40,813 bases of DNA from Veillonella sp. KGMB01456 (GTDB lineage Bacteria; Bacillota; Negativicutes; Veillonellales; Veillonellaceae): the NCBI RefSeq assembly GCF_023051165.1, contig NZ_JALKIG010000018.1, positions 1 through 40,813 on the forward strand. The letters are read 5' to 3'. Position numbers and translations under genes: made by a program. Shown here piece by piece: positions 16,289 through 24,604 of this stretch (positions are counted from its first letter, which is position 1; each line of letters opens with the position of its first letter). The notes below the pieces were generated by a model. The model saw nothing but the letters and a program-made list of their open reading frames with translations, did not search any database and was not told the origin of the DNA.

Positions 16289-17098
16289 CTAACTGCGAGC
16301 CTTTAAGGCCAACATTTTTGCTTCAAATTCTGCCATTGATTTGCAATAACCAAGGCCCGGTACCGTTTCTGCCAATTCTACACACGGCGGTTTGGTAAGA
16401 CCTAAGTCAAATAAATCATCACGGCTCGTAAATAATTCTTCCGGCTTCCCGTCAAAAGCTTTCGTGCCGTAGCCTACGATAATAGCGCGGGTACAGTGGC
16501 TTGCCATGATTTCCATGTCATGAGTAACAAGGATAATCGTAAGTCCCGTAACACGCAAGGTTTCCAACAATTCCAAGAGTTCGCGTGTTTCCTTACCGTC
16601 TTGACCACTGGTCGGTTCATCAAGAATTAAAATCTTGGACTTCATAGCCAAGGCCGAAGCAATGGCTACACGCTGTTTTTCACCACGACGTAAAGTCGGT
16701 GGATACGCATCGCGCAAATGACTGATGCCCGTATCGGCCAAAGCTTTGGACGTAATATCCGCCACTTCCGCTTTGGTGTAACCTAATTGTTCCGGTCCGA
16801 AGGCCACTTCTTCAGCCACCGTTGGGCGGAACATTTGGCGATCCGGCTGTTGGAACACGTAGCCGATGAAACGGCCTCGTTCCGATGGCGGTAACGCCGT
16901 AATATCTGTGTCATTATAATAAATCTTGCCGCTGCGCGGTTTTTCAAGGCCCATTAATAAACGGGTTACCGTCGTTTTACCGCAACCGTTGCGACCGCCG
17001 ATGGCGATGAATTCACCTTCGCCGATGGAAAAATCTACATTATCTATAATATCTTGGCCCAGCACATAGCCGAAACGCAAGCCTTTAACCTCCAGCAT
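16289..17098 (-). CDS. ECF transporter ATPase
   Basis: The 269-residue ABC ATPase has Walker A GGRNGCGKTT (~34-43), Q-loop VFQQPDRQMF (~81-90), Walker B ILILDEPTSG (~156-165) and H-loop THDME. The ABC signature reads LRRGEKQR (~137-144) instead of LSGGE/Q, so the Ser-Gly pair is replaced by Arg-Arg. In a heterodimer with the second ATPase (fused protein, 17232-18692) this would give one degenerate nucleotide site. It is followed eight bases later by ecfT. The insertion-free length fits the EcfA family. Confidence 0.92.
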   Translation of the reverse strand: MLEVKGLRFGYVLGQDIIDNVDFSIGEGEFIAIGGRNGCGKTTVTRLLMGLEKPRSGKIYYNDTDITALPPSERGRFIGYVFQQPDRQMFRPTVAEEVAFGPEQLGYTKAEVADITSKALADTGISHLRDAYPPTLRRGEKQRVAIASALAMKSKILILDEPTSGQDGKETRELLELLETLRVTGLTIILVTHDMEIMASHCTRAIIVGYGTKAFDGKPEELFTSRDDLFDLGLTKPPCVELAETVPGLGYCKSMAEFEAKMLALKARS

Positions 17099-17231
17099 AC
17101 GAACCTCCTGTTTTTAATCCGTTAGCTAATTCTTTATCTACCGCTGTAACTTTAATGACTCGGTAGTGCTATCTATTTTATGTTGCTTTTCTCTTATACT
17201 CTTTACCCGCTCTCACAACTGCTTTGATTGG

Positions 17232-18692
17232 CTAGGCTTTTAAACCTTCTTTAGCAGCTGCCACGCTGAGCCATGGTTTTTCAAAAGCAAAACCTGCTTC
17301 TTCTAGACGCATATAGGTTGTGAAGATGGATGGCAATGCGTCCACATAAATTTTGTGGTCATACATGTAACGCAAGGTTACTTCCGGCACATCGTCGGTG
17401 CGAAGTTCGCCGTCTACCATGAGGGCCATGCGATTGGCATATGGCAGCACTGCATGAAGGTCGTGGTCGATAACGACTACGGTAATGCCGTATTCCTTAT
17501 TAAGGGCACCCACTAAGCGATACAATTCAGCAGTCCCTTCCGGATCGAGGGAACTGGTCGGCTCATCCAACACGAGGATGGATGGATTCGTGGCAAGCAC
17601 GGAGGCAATAGCCAAACGTTGACGCTGACCGCCGGAAAGACTTGGAATCTTACGGTTTTCCATGCCTTCAAGACCAACCTGTTTGAAAACTGCGGCACTT
17701 CGTTCTTTAATCTGTTCCGGTGTATAACCGCGGTTTTCCATGGCGAAGGCCACTTCTTCGGCTACCGTCATGGTTACGAGCTGCGTGTCATAATCGGCCA
17801 GTACGACACCGATTTCCGTAGCCAATTCGGAAATTTCCGCCTGCGTCGTGGCTTTACCGTTTACGAATACCATGCCTTCCATACGACCGCCGTAGAATTT
17901 AGGCACCGCACCAATCATGGCCATACATAAAGTGGATTTACCGCAACCGGCAGGACCGGTAATAACGAGGAAGTCCCCATCGTTTACAACTAAATTAATA
18001 TCTTTCAAAGCCGGCTTGGTTTGCTGGCCGTAATAATAAGAGAAATGTTCAATAGAGATTTTAGCATCCGTAGCCGGTGTCAATTCATACATACTATGGT
18101 CGCTGGAAATAACTTCATCCGCTTTCGGTAAATAACCGCGGCGCGCGAATAAGCGTTGTGCCGGCAAATATAAAAGCGGTGTAATAACGGCGTTAATAGC
18201 AGCTACCAAAAGAACTAACGGCCACATAGCTTTCGTGTACACTTCAGTCGGTAACGCTAAAACTACATACAAAACGGTAACGAAAATCCCGCCCGATACA
18301 ACGGTACTTAAGAATCCGGATACAACCGGCGGTACAATCATGCGACCGAATTTCAAACGGCTGAACATGTGAACCACGAAGGCGGCGGTGAGTGCCCCGG
18401 CCGGTTCACTCAATAAGTTCGCATACGGAAACGCCGATTTAGAAGTCATCAGGTTAATTAGGGCTGCCACAAGACCAATCCCTAAGGACTGACGATAATT
18501 TGGTCTGGTCAAATGAATGGCTACGCAGTAGGTAGCAATCATCCAGTTCGGCGTAATGCCCGCCACGCTAGGGCTGACTAAGTGTAAAATCGTACCTAAC
18601 GCAAGCATTAAGGTACTGACTGTGACCCAGCGGAACTGCCCGCCTTGCACATGTGTATATACTAATTTTGAAACATCTTGAACTCGCTCCAT
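17232..18692 (-). CDS. Fused TrpP-like S-component and ECF ATPase
   Basis: The 486-residue protein has two parts. Residues ~20-185 are hydrophobic, with about six membrane segments resembling the TrpP-type tryptophan S-component (SVAGITPNWMIATYCVAI region). Residues ~208-450 are a complete ABC ATPase: Walker A GPAGCGKST (~246-254), LSGGQRQRLAIA (~352-363), Walker B ILVLDEPTSSLD and H-loop DHDLH. Fusion of the substrate-binding subunit to an ATPase is unusual. The leader is a T-box with a Trp (UGG) specifier, which supports tryptophan as substrate; this is inference from two lines. RBS TAGGAGGAG precedes the ATG. A 133-base gap separates it from the second ATPase. Confidence 0.88.
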   Translation of the reverse strand: MERVQDVSKLVYTHVQGGQFRWVTVSTLMLALGTILHLVSPSVAGITPNWMIATYCVAIHLTRPNYRQSLGIGLVAALINLMTSKSAFPYANLLSEPAGALTAAFVVHMFSRLKFGRMIVPPVVSGFLSTVVSGGIFVTVLYVVLALPTEVYTKAMWPLVLLVAAINAVITPLLYLPAQRLFARRGYLPKADEVISSDHSMYELTPATDAKISIEHFSYYYGQQTKPALKDINLVVNDGDFLVITGPAGCGKSTLCMAMIGAVPKFYGGRMEGMVFVNGKATTQAEISELATEIGVVLADYDTQLVTMTVAEEVAFAMENRGYTPEQIKERSAAVFKQVGLEGMENRKIPSLSGGQRQRLAIASVLATNPSILVLDEPTSSLDPEGTAELYRLVGALNKEYGITVVVIDHDLHAVLPYANRMALMVDGELRTDDVPEVTLRYMYDHKIYVDALPSIFTTYMRLEEAGFAFEKPWLSVAAAKEGLKA

Positions 18693-18718
18693 ACTGTTCT
18701 CCTCCTAAAAATGGGTAT

Positions 18719-19006
18719 AAAAAAAACCTTCCAATCCCAAAATACATAGGGACGAAGGTTAATCCGCGGTGCCACCCCGATTGGTCAAAAGACCCGGCTC
18801 ACTACGTACGGCCTACCCAATACAGGCGATACGCGCTCCTTTGGTAACGGTCGGAGATGACCGGTGACGCCTACCTACTGGTTCGGGCCACATCTCCCAG
18901 GTCCATTCACTATACTTTCTTGCACCGGGCTTCCACCATTCCCGACTCGCTGTAGCCGAACTTGTATAGCTACTCTTCCTGTTCACAGATGATAACTATA
19001 TGTTTT
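18719..19006 (-). promoter_or_regulatory. T-box leader, Trp (UGG) specifier
   Basis: The minus strand contains the canonical T-box GGGTGGCACCGCGG (about 18764-18777), an AGTA motif, a GGTGGAAG apical region in Stem I, and the specifier loop GTGAA-TGG-ACC-TGGGAG with TGG at 18903-18905. The terminator stem AACCTT/AAGGTT, with an inner TCCC/GGGA, ends in a run of eight Ts (18719-18726). Uncharged tRNA-Trp should promote read-through into the ECF genes. Confidence 0.93.
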
Positions 19007-19011
19007 ATCCA

Positions 19012-19041
19012 ATTATACACACAAGCGATTTAAGAAGTCAA
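19012..19041 (-). promoter_or_regulatory. Promoter of the Trp T-box operon
   Basis: Minus-strand TTGACT (19036-19041), an 18-base spacer and TATAAT (19012-19017), placing the start near 19006 at the beginning of the T-box. Confidence 0.75.
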
Positions 19042-19188
19042 TACGATTTTCACAAATTATGACAAATCTTTTTGCTGGCTCTCAGAATCTTTATTCATGG
19101 TTGCTGCTGTAGCTTTATTCATAATCTTCGTTCTCCAATAAATATATAAGTTAGCGTTTAACACGTCATTTCAATAAACAGTTCGCTA

Positions 19189-19197
19189 TGCTATAAT
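19189..19197 (+). promoter_or_regulatory. Extended -10 promoter upstream of panG-panB
   Basis: TGC-TATAAT (the hexamer at 19192-19197) with a weak -35 (TTTCAA, 19169-19174, spacing 17). It would start transcription near 19204, giving a ~190-base leader that contains a terminator. The 19042-19188 stretch otherwise shows nothing. Confidence 0.55.
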
Positions 19198-19326
19198 AAC
19201 AGTGAAATAGAGTGGTATCTATCAAGAACCACATCGCTTTCAACAGGATTTATAACTTCATAATTTATTCTAGTTTTATCGCTTGGATCTTTTAGACCGG
19301 GACGAGACGCAACATAGGAATTTTAT

Positions 19327-19357
19327 GCGCATTTCGTGGTCGAAGTGCGCCTTTTTT
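19327..19357 (+). terminator. Intrinsic terminator inside the panG leader
   Basis: GCGCATTTCG (19327-19336) pairs with CGAAGTGCGC (19341-19350) over ten base pairs with a four-base loop, then C and six Ts (19352-19357). It lies between the promoter and the panG ribosome binding site, so it is placed as an attenuator. No known riboswitch class was recognised upstream of it. The same bases also read in frame as an N-terminal extension of panG that begins at an ATG at 19325. Confidence 0.7.
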
Positions 19358-19396
19358 ATGAAAACTTGCGGCACGTCAAAAGCAGAAAGGAGTTTC

Positions 19397-20389
19397 ATGA
19401 AAATCGGTATTATCGGCGGGGGCAAAGTCGGTTCTACCTTAGCTCGTCATTTGAGCACTCGTTTGGTGGGCATCGTAGGTTCTTCTTCTGAAAAAACCAC
19501 CCAATTAGCCACCAAGTACAAGGTACCTTGTATGACTCACGCTGAACTCGCCGCCAAGGCGGATTTGGTATTACTCACCGTACCGGACAGGCAAATAGCC
19601 ATCGTCGCCAAAAGCCTCGCTGCCGAGGCTCAACAAGAGCCGGCTATAGGGAGTACCGTTTACTTACACTGCAGCGGCAGTTTAGACCTGTCACCCCTTA
19701 AGCCTTTGCAAGACATTGGCGCTTTCGTAGGCAGTCTTCATCCTCTGCAAAGTTTTGCCGGTGAAAACACCGTTTTAAAAGGCATTTACATGGCCATTGA
19801 CGGTGATGAAAAGGCACAACAAGCCGCCCATGAACTGGCAACGATTTTAGAAGGACGAAGTTTTCACGTTCCCGCCGCAGACAGACCGCTCTATCACGCA
19901 GCCGCCTGTATCTGTGCCAACTATACGGTCACCTTACAGGCCATGGCGCAAGAGCTTATGAGCCGTTGGTTAGTGCCAACTAAGATTTCAGACTCAACCA
20001 AAGACTCAGCCAAAGGCTCAACCAACGAAGCACCGGCCAACGTTTCAGGCTCCGGCTCAGTCATTATGGACTCAACCAAGCCTTCGAAGGCCGCTTGGCA
20101 AGCACTTTTGCCATTATTCCAAGGCGTCGCCGCCAATCTTGAAAAGGCTGAAAATCCCGGTTCCGCTCTTACCGGCCCCATCGCGCGGGGCGATATAAAC
20201 ACGGTACAGAGCCATTTAGGGGTTTTACCAAAAAACATGATTCCGGTTTACATACAATTGGGCATGGCCACAACGCAGTTGGCCCTAATGAATCAGACAA
20301 TTACGCCGCTTATGGCGGAAGAACTATTCGATCTATTTAATTCCGTTCACTATGAAGCTACTACTAAGGAGGAGACTTCACATGAGTAA
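19397..20389 (+). CDS. Rossmann/DUF2520 protein, PanG-like ketopantoate reductase
   Basis: The protein (330 residues from the ATG at 19397, after AAAGGAG) has an N-terminal Rossmann motif GIIGGGKVGSTLA and the DUF2520 C-terminal helical domain with NPGSALTGPIARGD. DUF2520 proteins linked to panB are candidates for the alternative ketopantoate reductase PanG. Because panB follows with overlapping codons and no PanE or IlvC is present, reduction of ketopantoate to pantoate is the likely role (inference). Residues ~200-230 are a Ser/Thr/Lys-rich insertion encoded by 12-bp repeats (19991-20026), not expected in the family. An in-frame extension to 19283 has no good ribosome binding site of its own. 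Confidence 0.8.
   Translation: MKIGIIGGGKVGSTLARHLSTRLVGIVGSSSEKTTQLATKYKVPCMTHAELAAKADLVLLTVPDRQIAIVAKSLAAEAQQEPAIGSTVYLHCSGSLDLSPLKPLQDIGAFVGSLHPLQSFAGENTVLKGIYMAIDGDEKAQQAAHELATILEGRSFHVPAADRPLYHAAACICANYTVTLQAMAQELMSRWLVPTKISDSTKDSAKGSTNEAPANVSGSGSVIMDSTKPSKAAWQALLPLFQGVAANLEKAENPGSALTGPIARGDINTVQSHLGVLPKNMIPVYIQLGMATTQLALMNQTITPLMAEELFDLFNSVHYEATTKEETSHE
19991..20026 (+). repeat. Three 12-bp in-frame repeats in the PanG-like gene
   Basis: GACTCAACCAAA, GACTCAGCCAAA and GGCTCAACCAAC lie head to tail, with a further GACTCAACCAAG about 45 bases on. They encode D-S-T-K-type tetrapeptides in an insertion between conserved helices. Confidence 0.75.
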
Positions 20390-21221
20390 CAAACCAAAAA
20401 CTATTACAACCATCAAACAAATGAAGGAACAGGGCGAACCGATTACCATGATTACGGCCTATGACGTAGCCATGGCGCGCAATGTAAATGAAGCGGGCAT
20501 CGACATGATTCTCGTAGGTGACTCCGTCGGTAATGTAATGCTCGGTTACGAATCCACTCTTCCTGTTACGATGGATGAAATGATACATCATACCAAAGCG
20601 GTAATGCGCGGCAATTCAACGGCTCTCGTGGTAGCCGACATGCCGTTCATGAGCTATCAGGCAGACATGGCGGAAGCCATGCATAATGCGGGCCGTTTCT
20701 TAAAAGAAACCGGCTGTACCGCCGTAAAACTTGAAGGCGGTCAAGAAGTGGCCCCTTTGATTAAGAAACTTACCACCGCCGGCATTCCGGTAGTAGCCCA
20801 TATCGGTTTAACACCGCAGTCGGTAAATCAACTCGGCGGCTTTAAAGTACAGGGCAAAGACATGGAAGCGGCGCAGCAACTCATTGATGATGCCAAAGCC
20901 TTGGAAGAAGCAGGCGCTTTCGCCTGTGTCTTAGAATGTGTACCTGCTGCCTTAGCTACCAAAGTAACGCAATCCCTCAAAACGATGGTAACCATCGGCA
21001 TCGGTGCGGGCAACGGTTGCGACGGGCAAGTACTGGTTTGCAACGATTTACTGGGCGTAAGCACCGGCTTTTCACCGAAATTTGTCAAAAAATACGCCAA
21101 TCTCCATGACATCACGGTCAACGCGGTAAAAGACTATATTGCGGATGTAAAAAGTCGTGAATTCCCGGCCGAAGAACATACCTTTAAGATTGACGATTCT
21201 GTGCTGGATAAATTATATTAA
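20382..21221 (+). CDS. panB: 3-methyl-2-oxobutanoate hydroxymethyltransferase
   Basis: PanB makes ketopantoate from 2-oxoisovalerate and methylene-THF, the first pantothenate step. The 279-residue barrel contains MITAYDVAMARNVNEAGID, the metal-binding VGDSVGNVMLGY, PVTMDEMIHHTKAV and a later VVAHIGLTPQSVNQLGGFKVQG block. The ATG at 20382 follows AAGGAGGAG and overlaps the upstream stop by eight bases, so the two proteins are translationally coupled. panC and panD are not in the window. Confidence 0.96.
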   Translation: MSNKPKTITTIKQMKEQGEPITMITAYDVAMARNVNEAGIDMILVGDSVGNVMLGYESTLPVTMDEMIHHTKAVMRGNSTALVVADMPFMSYQADMAEAMHNAGRFLKETGCTAVKLEGGQEVAPLIKKLTTAGIPVVAHIGLTPQSVNQLGGFKVQGKDMEAAQQLIDDAKALEEAGAFACVLECVPAALATKVTQSLKTMVTIGIGAGNGCDGQVLVCNDLLGVSTGFSPKFVKKYANLHDITVNAVKDYIADVKSREFPAEEHTFKIDDSVLDKLY

Positions 21222-21334
21222 AGTAAATCCCGCAACTATAAACACGCATAAATACATACAGGCATATATAAACATATTTAAACACACATAAACACATATA
21301 GGCACATATAAGAAAATATGTGGTTTCAAAATTC
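21222..21334 (+). repeat. Repetitive A/C/T-rich 3' region of panB
   Basis: About 75 bases (21238-21315) consist of imperfect ACACATATA/AACACATA-like units, roughly two copies of a 36-base block. No coding potential was seen. It leads into the terminator at 21335. Confidence 0.5.
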
Positions 21335-21378
21335 AAAAAGGCGATAAGTTCAGTTTATTTCTGAATTTATCGCCTTTT
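21335..21378. terminator. Bidirectional terminator between panB and leuB
   Basis: AAAGGCGATAA and its partner TTATCGCCTTT, with a further TTCAG/CTGAA pair, form a long stem flanked by A- and T-runs on both sides. It can end panB on the plus strand and leuB on the minus strand. Confidence 0.85.
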
Positions 21379-21495
21379 AAGTTAGCAAATTATAGGACAA
21401 ATCAGCAGCACTTTCCCTACATTATATTTTACCCTATCTAAAGTTAAGGTTTGAAAATATAGGTAATTGACATTAAATAGGCTGAGCTAAGTTAG

Positions 21496-22569
21496 TTAAA
21501 TATATTGTAAAACCGCTGCTGTCATGCCATTTGTATCGACCCGTTGCATGCCGTCCTTATAAATATCGCCCGTACGATAACCCGCTTCCAAGGCTTTTTC
21601 AACGGCTGCTTCAATAGCATCAGCGGCCTTAGGTGCGTTCAACGAATAACGACACATCATGGCGGCCGACAAAATGGTGCCCAAAGGATTGGCAATGCCT
21701 CGGCCTGCAATATCCGGTGCGGAACCGTGGATTGGTTCATATAACGCAGTACCCGTACCGATGGAAGCGGATGGCAAGAGACCCAGTGAGCCGGACACAA
21801 CGGCGCCTTCGTCACTTAAAATATCGCCGAATAAATTGGTCGTAACGATAACATCAAACTGGCCGGGATTGACTACAAGCTGCATAGCCGTATTATCTAC
21901 ATACAAATAGTCCATATCAATTTCCGGATTAGCCGCCGCTTTCTCTTGGGCAATCTTACGCCATAAGCGGGAGGAGGCCAACACATTGGCTTTATCCACA
22001 CTGGTAATCTTACCGCGACGTTTAGCCGCCGTTTCAATGGCCACATCCATGATGCGCTCAACTTCATAGCGATGATACGTTTCCTTATCCCATGCCAATT
22101 CATTGGGACCTTCCCCTTCCGCTTCTTCACGTTCTCCGAAATAAATACCCCCGGTCAATTCACGGACAATGACAAAATCTACATTTTGTACCAGTTCCGG
22201 CTTTAACGGTGAATAATCTTGTAAGGCTTTAAAAATGCGAACCGGTCGTAAATTACAAAAAAGACCTAAAGCTTTACGAAGACCGAGAATTGCTTTTTCG
22301 GGGCGAATAGATGGGGCAACATCATCCCACTGCGGGCCACCAACCGCCCCTAGCAAAACAGCATCCGCCGTTTCACAAGCTTTAATCGTCTCCGCCGGCA
22401 ATGGCTCGCCATAGGCATCGATGGCTTCACCGCCGGCCTTTTTTTCAACCCATTCTATCGTTATATTATCTTTTGTCACAGCCGCATCAACTATACGGCG
22501 TGCCGCCGCCACAATTTCACGGCCGATTCCGTCGCCATTAATAGCGACAACCGTTTTTGTTTGACTCAT
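21496..22569 (-). CDS. leuB: 3-isopropylmalate dehydrogenase
   Basis: LeuB oxidatively decarboxylates 3-isopropylmalate with NAD. The 357-residue protein has GDGIGREI at the N-terminus, the LRKALGLFCNLRPV substrate block, RELTGGIYFG, and the dinucleotide-binding IHGSAPDIAGRGIANP near the C-terminus. It is the last gene of the leu operon and lies 118 bases after leuD; the gap shows no terminator. Confidence 0.96.
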   Translation of the reverse strand: MSQTKTVVAINGDGIGREIVAAARRIVDAAVTKDNITIEWVEKKAGGEAIDAYGEPLPAETIKACETADAVLLGAVGGPQWDDVAPSIRPEKAILGLRKALGLFCNLRPVRIFKALQDYSPLKPELVQNVDFVIVRELTGGIYFGEREEAEGEGPNELAWDKETYHRYEVERIMDVAIETAAKRRGKITSVDKANVLASSRLWRKIAQEKAAANPEIDMDYLYVDNTAMQLVVNPGQFDVIVTTNLFGDILSDEGAVVSGSLGLLPSASIGTGTALYEPIHGSAPDIAGRGIANPLGTILSAAMMCRYSLNAPKAADAIEAAVEKALEAGYRTGDIYKDGMQRVDTNGMTAAVLQYI

Positions 22570-22687
22570 TTATATTCCCTCTATTTTTCTCAAAATCTCA
22601 ATACCCAAAATGCAAAAAGATAGTGAAGTTCTTATACGCATTACCTGCTAACTATATTAACAGATACTTCATGCCCCGGTGCAGCGA

Positions 22688-23182
22688 TTAAGCCTCACTG
22701 CGTTGTTTGGCAAAATTCACCAACCCGCCGGCCTTGGCGATAGCCTGTACAAATGGTGGCAAAGCAGTCCCTTGATACACTTCGCCGGTCGTCAAATTAT
22801 GCACTTCGCCGGTACTCATATCTACGCCCACTTCATGGTCGGCTTTGATTTTTTCAACAGCATCACCGATTTCAATCACCGGCAAACCGATGTTAATCGC
22901 ATTGCGAAAGAAGATGCGGGCAAAACTGTGAGCAATGATACAAGGCACACCATTTGCCTTAATAACCGCCGGTGCATGCTCACGGGAGGAGCCGCAACCG
23001 AAATTTTTACCGGCCACCATAATATCACCGGGCTTCACATTCGGTGCAAAAGTAGTATCAATATCTTCCATGGCGTGGGTGGCGAGCTCCTGCATATCGG
23101 CAATGGCCAAATAGCGGGCCGGAATAATTACATCTGTATCTACATTGTCGCCGTAGCGCCAAATTTTTCCTTGAAAATCCAT
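22688..23182 (-). CDS. leuD: 3-isopropylmalate dehydratase, small subunit
   Basis: LeuD is the swivelling domain of isopropylmalate isomerase. The 164-residue protein begins [24 protein letters not shown] and contains the active-site loop [14 protein letters not shown]. The ATG at 23182 is one base beyond the leuC stop and the ribosome binding site GGAGGAGGT is inside leuC; a longer ORF to 23239 would start within leuC and is rejected. This is the short archaeal/bacterial-type small subunit. Confidence 0.96.
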   Translation of the reverse strand: MDFQGKIWRYGDNVDTDVIIPARYLAIADMQELATHAMEDIDTTFAPNVKPGDIMVAGKNFGCGSSREHAPAVIKANGVPCIIAHSFARIFFRNAINIGLPVIEIGDAVEKIKADHEVGVDMSTGEVHNLTTGEVYQGTALPPFVQAIAKAGGLVNFAKQRSEA

Positions 23183-23183
23183 A

Positions 23184-24443
23184 TTATACCTCCTCCGGAC
23201 CGGCAATGCGTCCCAAAACGGCACTGGCCGCCGCCACATAAGGGCTTACCAAATATACTTCACTATCTACATGACCCATACGGCCTCTGAAATTACGATT
23301 CGTCGTCGACACAGTGCGTTCACCGGCCGCCATAATGCCCATATAGCCGCCTAAGCAAGGTCCGCAAGTCGGCGTGCTCACCGCACAACCGGCATCTACA
23401 AAAATATCTACCAAACCTGTTTTAATGGCCTCATCATACACAGCCTGACTACCCGGAATAACGATGCAACGAACGAAGTCAGCTACTTTACGATCTTTAA
23501 AAATAGCTGCTGCCGCCGCTAAGTCTTCATAACGGCCGTTCGTACAGGACCCGATGATTACCTGGTCAATCGCGATGTCCTTTGCAATTTCATCTACATA
23601 ATGCGTATTCGATGGTAAATGCGGGAAGGCTACTACCGGCTTTAACGCTGCTAAATCAATAATCACGGTTTCGCTGTAAACGGCATCTTCGTCCGCAGCA
23701 ACCGGTGTAAAATCACGTTTTACCCGGCCGGTTACATACGCTTCAGTTCTTTCATCGTACGGGAATACACCACATTTACCGCCCGCTTCAATAGCCATAT
23801 TACAGATAGTTAAGCGATCGGCCATAGCCAAATGGGCTACGCCGTCACCGGTGAATTCAATAGCCTTATAACGTGCTCCATCTACACCAATGCGACCGAT
23901 AAGTTCAAGCACGATATCCTTGCCGGTTACCCAGCGATTCGGCTTACCCATAAGTTCTACCTTAATGGCTTCCGGCACTTTGAACCAAATCTGTCCCATG
24001 GCCATAGCTACGCCCGCATCAGTAGAGCCTACGCCGGTGGCAAAAGCGCCAAGCGCTCCATAAGTGCAGGTATGTGAATCCGCCCCGATAATCATATCTC
24101 CTGGTGCTACCAAGCCCTGTTCCGGCAATAATACATGTTCGATACCCATGCGGCCCACTTCAAAATAATGAGTAATCTTTTCGGCTTTTACAAAATCACG
24201 CATTACTTTGGCTTGCTCCGCCGATTTTATGTCCTTATTCGGCGTGAAATGGTCGGGCACCAAATAAATACGGTCACGGTCAAACACAGGTTTACCTATT
24301 TTTCTGAATTCTTTCAGTGCCGGCGGAAAGGTAATGTCATTCATCAATACCGCATCTACCTTGCACTCAATAATATCGCCTGCTTTCACCACGTCTACGC
24401 CGGCGTGGCGCGCCATGTTCTTCTCTGTCATCGTCATCCCCAT
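23184..24443 (-). CDS. leuC: 3-isopropylmalate dehydratase, large subunit
   Basis: LeuC is the [4Fe-4S] aconitase-family subunit that isomerises 2-isopropylmalate with LeuD. The 419 residues include [32 protein letters not shown] with the first cluster Cys, and [11 protein letters not shown] with the other two. Size matches the shorter (HacA/LeuC2-type) subclass. GAGGAGG precedes the ATG at 24443. Three 22-bp repeats lie between leuA and this gene. Confidence 0.96.
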   Translation of the reverse strand: MGMTMTEKNMARHAGVDVVKAGDIIECKVDAVLMNDITFPPALKEFRKIGKPVFDRDRIYLVPDHFTPNKDIKSAEQAKVMRDFVKAEKITHYFEVGRMGIEHVLLPEQGLVAPGDMIIGADSHTCTYGALGAFATGVGSTDAGVAMAMGQIWFKVPEAIKVELMGKPNRWVTGKDIVLELIGRIGVDGARYKAIEFTGDGVAHLAMADRLTICNMAIEAGGKCGVFPYDERTEAYVTGRVKRDFTPVAADEDAVYSETVIIDLAALKPVVAFPHLPSNTHYVDEIAKDIAIDQVIIGSCTNGRYEDLAAAAAIFKDRKVADFVRCIVIPGSQAVYDEAIKTGLVDIFVDAGCAVSTPTCGPCLGGYMGIMAAGERTVSTTNRNFRGRMGHVDSEVYLVSPYVAAASAVLGRIAGPEEV

Positions 24444-24474
24444 AACGAAATCCTCCTCAACTCTCTTAAGCTCT

Positions 24475-24540
24475 CAAACTATTTTCTCTTATGTCTTAAA
24501 ATACATTCTCTTATGTCTTAAACTACATTCTCTTGTGCCT
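24475..24540 (-). repeat. Three 22-bp tandem repeats between leuA and leuC
   Basis: Read on the minus strand the unit is close to AGACATAAGAGAATGTATTTTA, present three times head to tail over exactly 66 bases with few mismatches. It sits immediately upstream of the leuC ribosome binding site region and contains AAGAGA purine cores that resemble weak Shine-Dalgarno sites. Confidence 0.75.
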
Positions 24541-24604
24541 CAGACTTACGCTCTATCAGCTGTAATACACCATGAAGCTCTCTCAAAACTTCGTAGCGTA
24601 ATGT

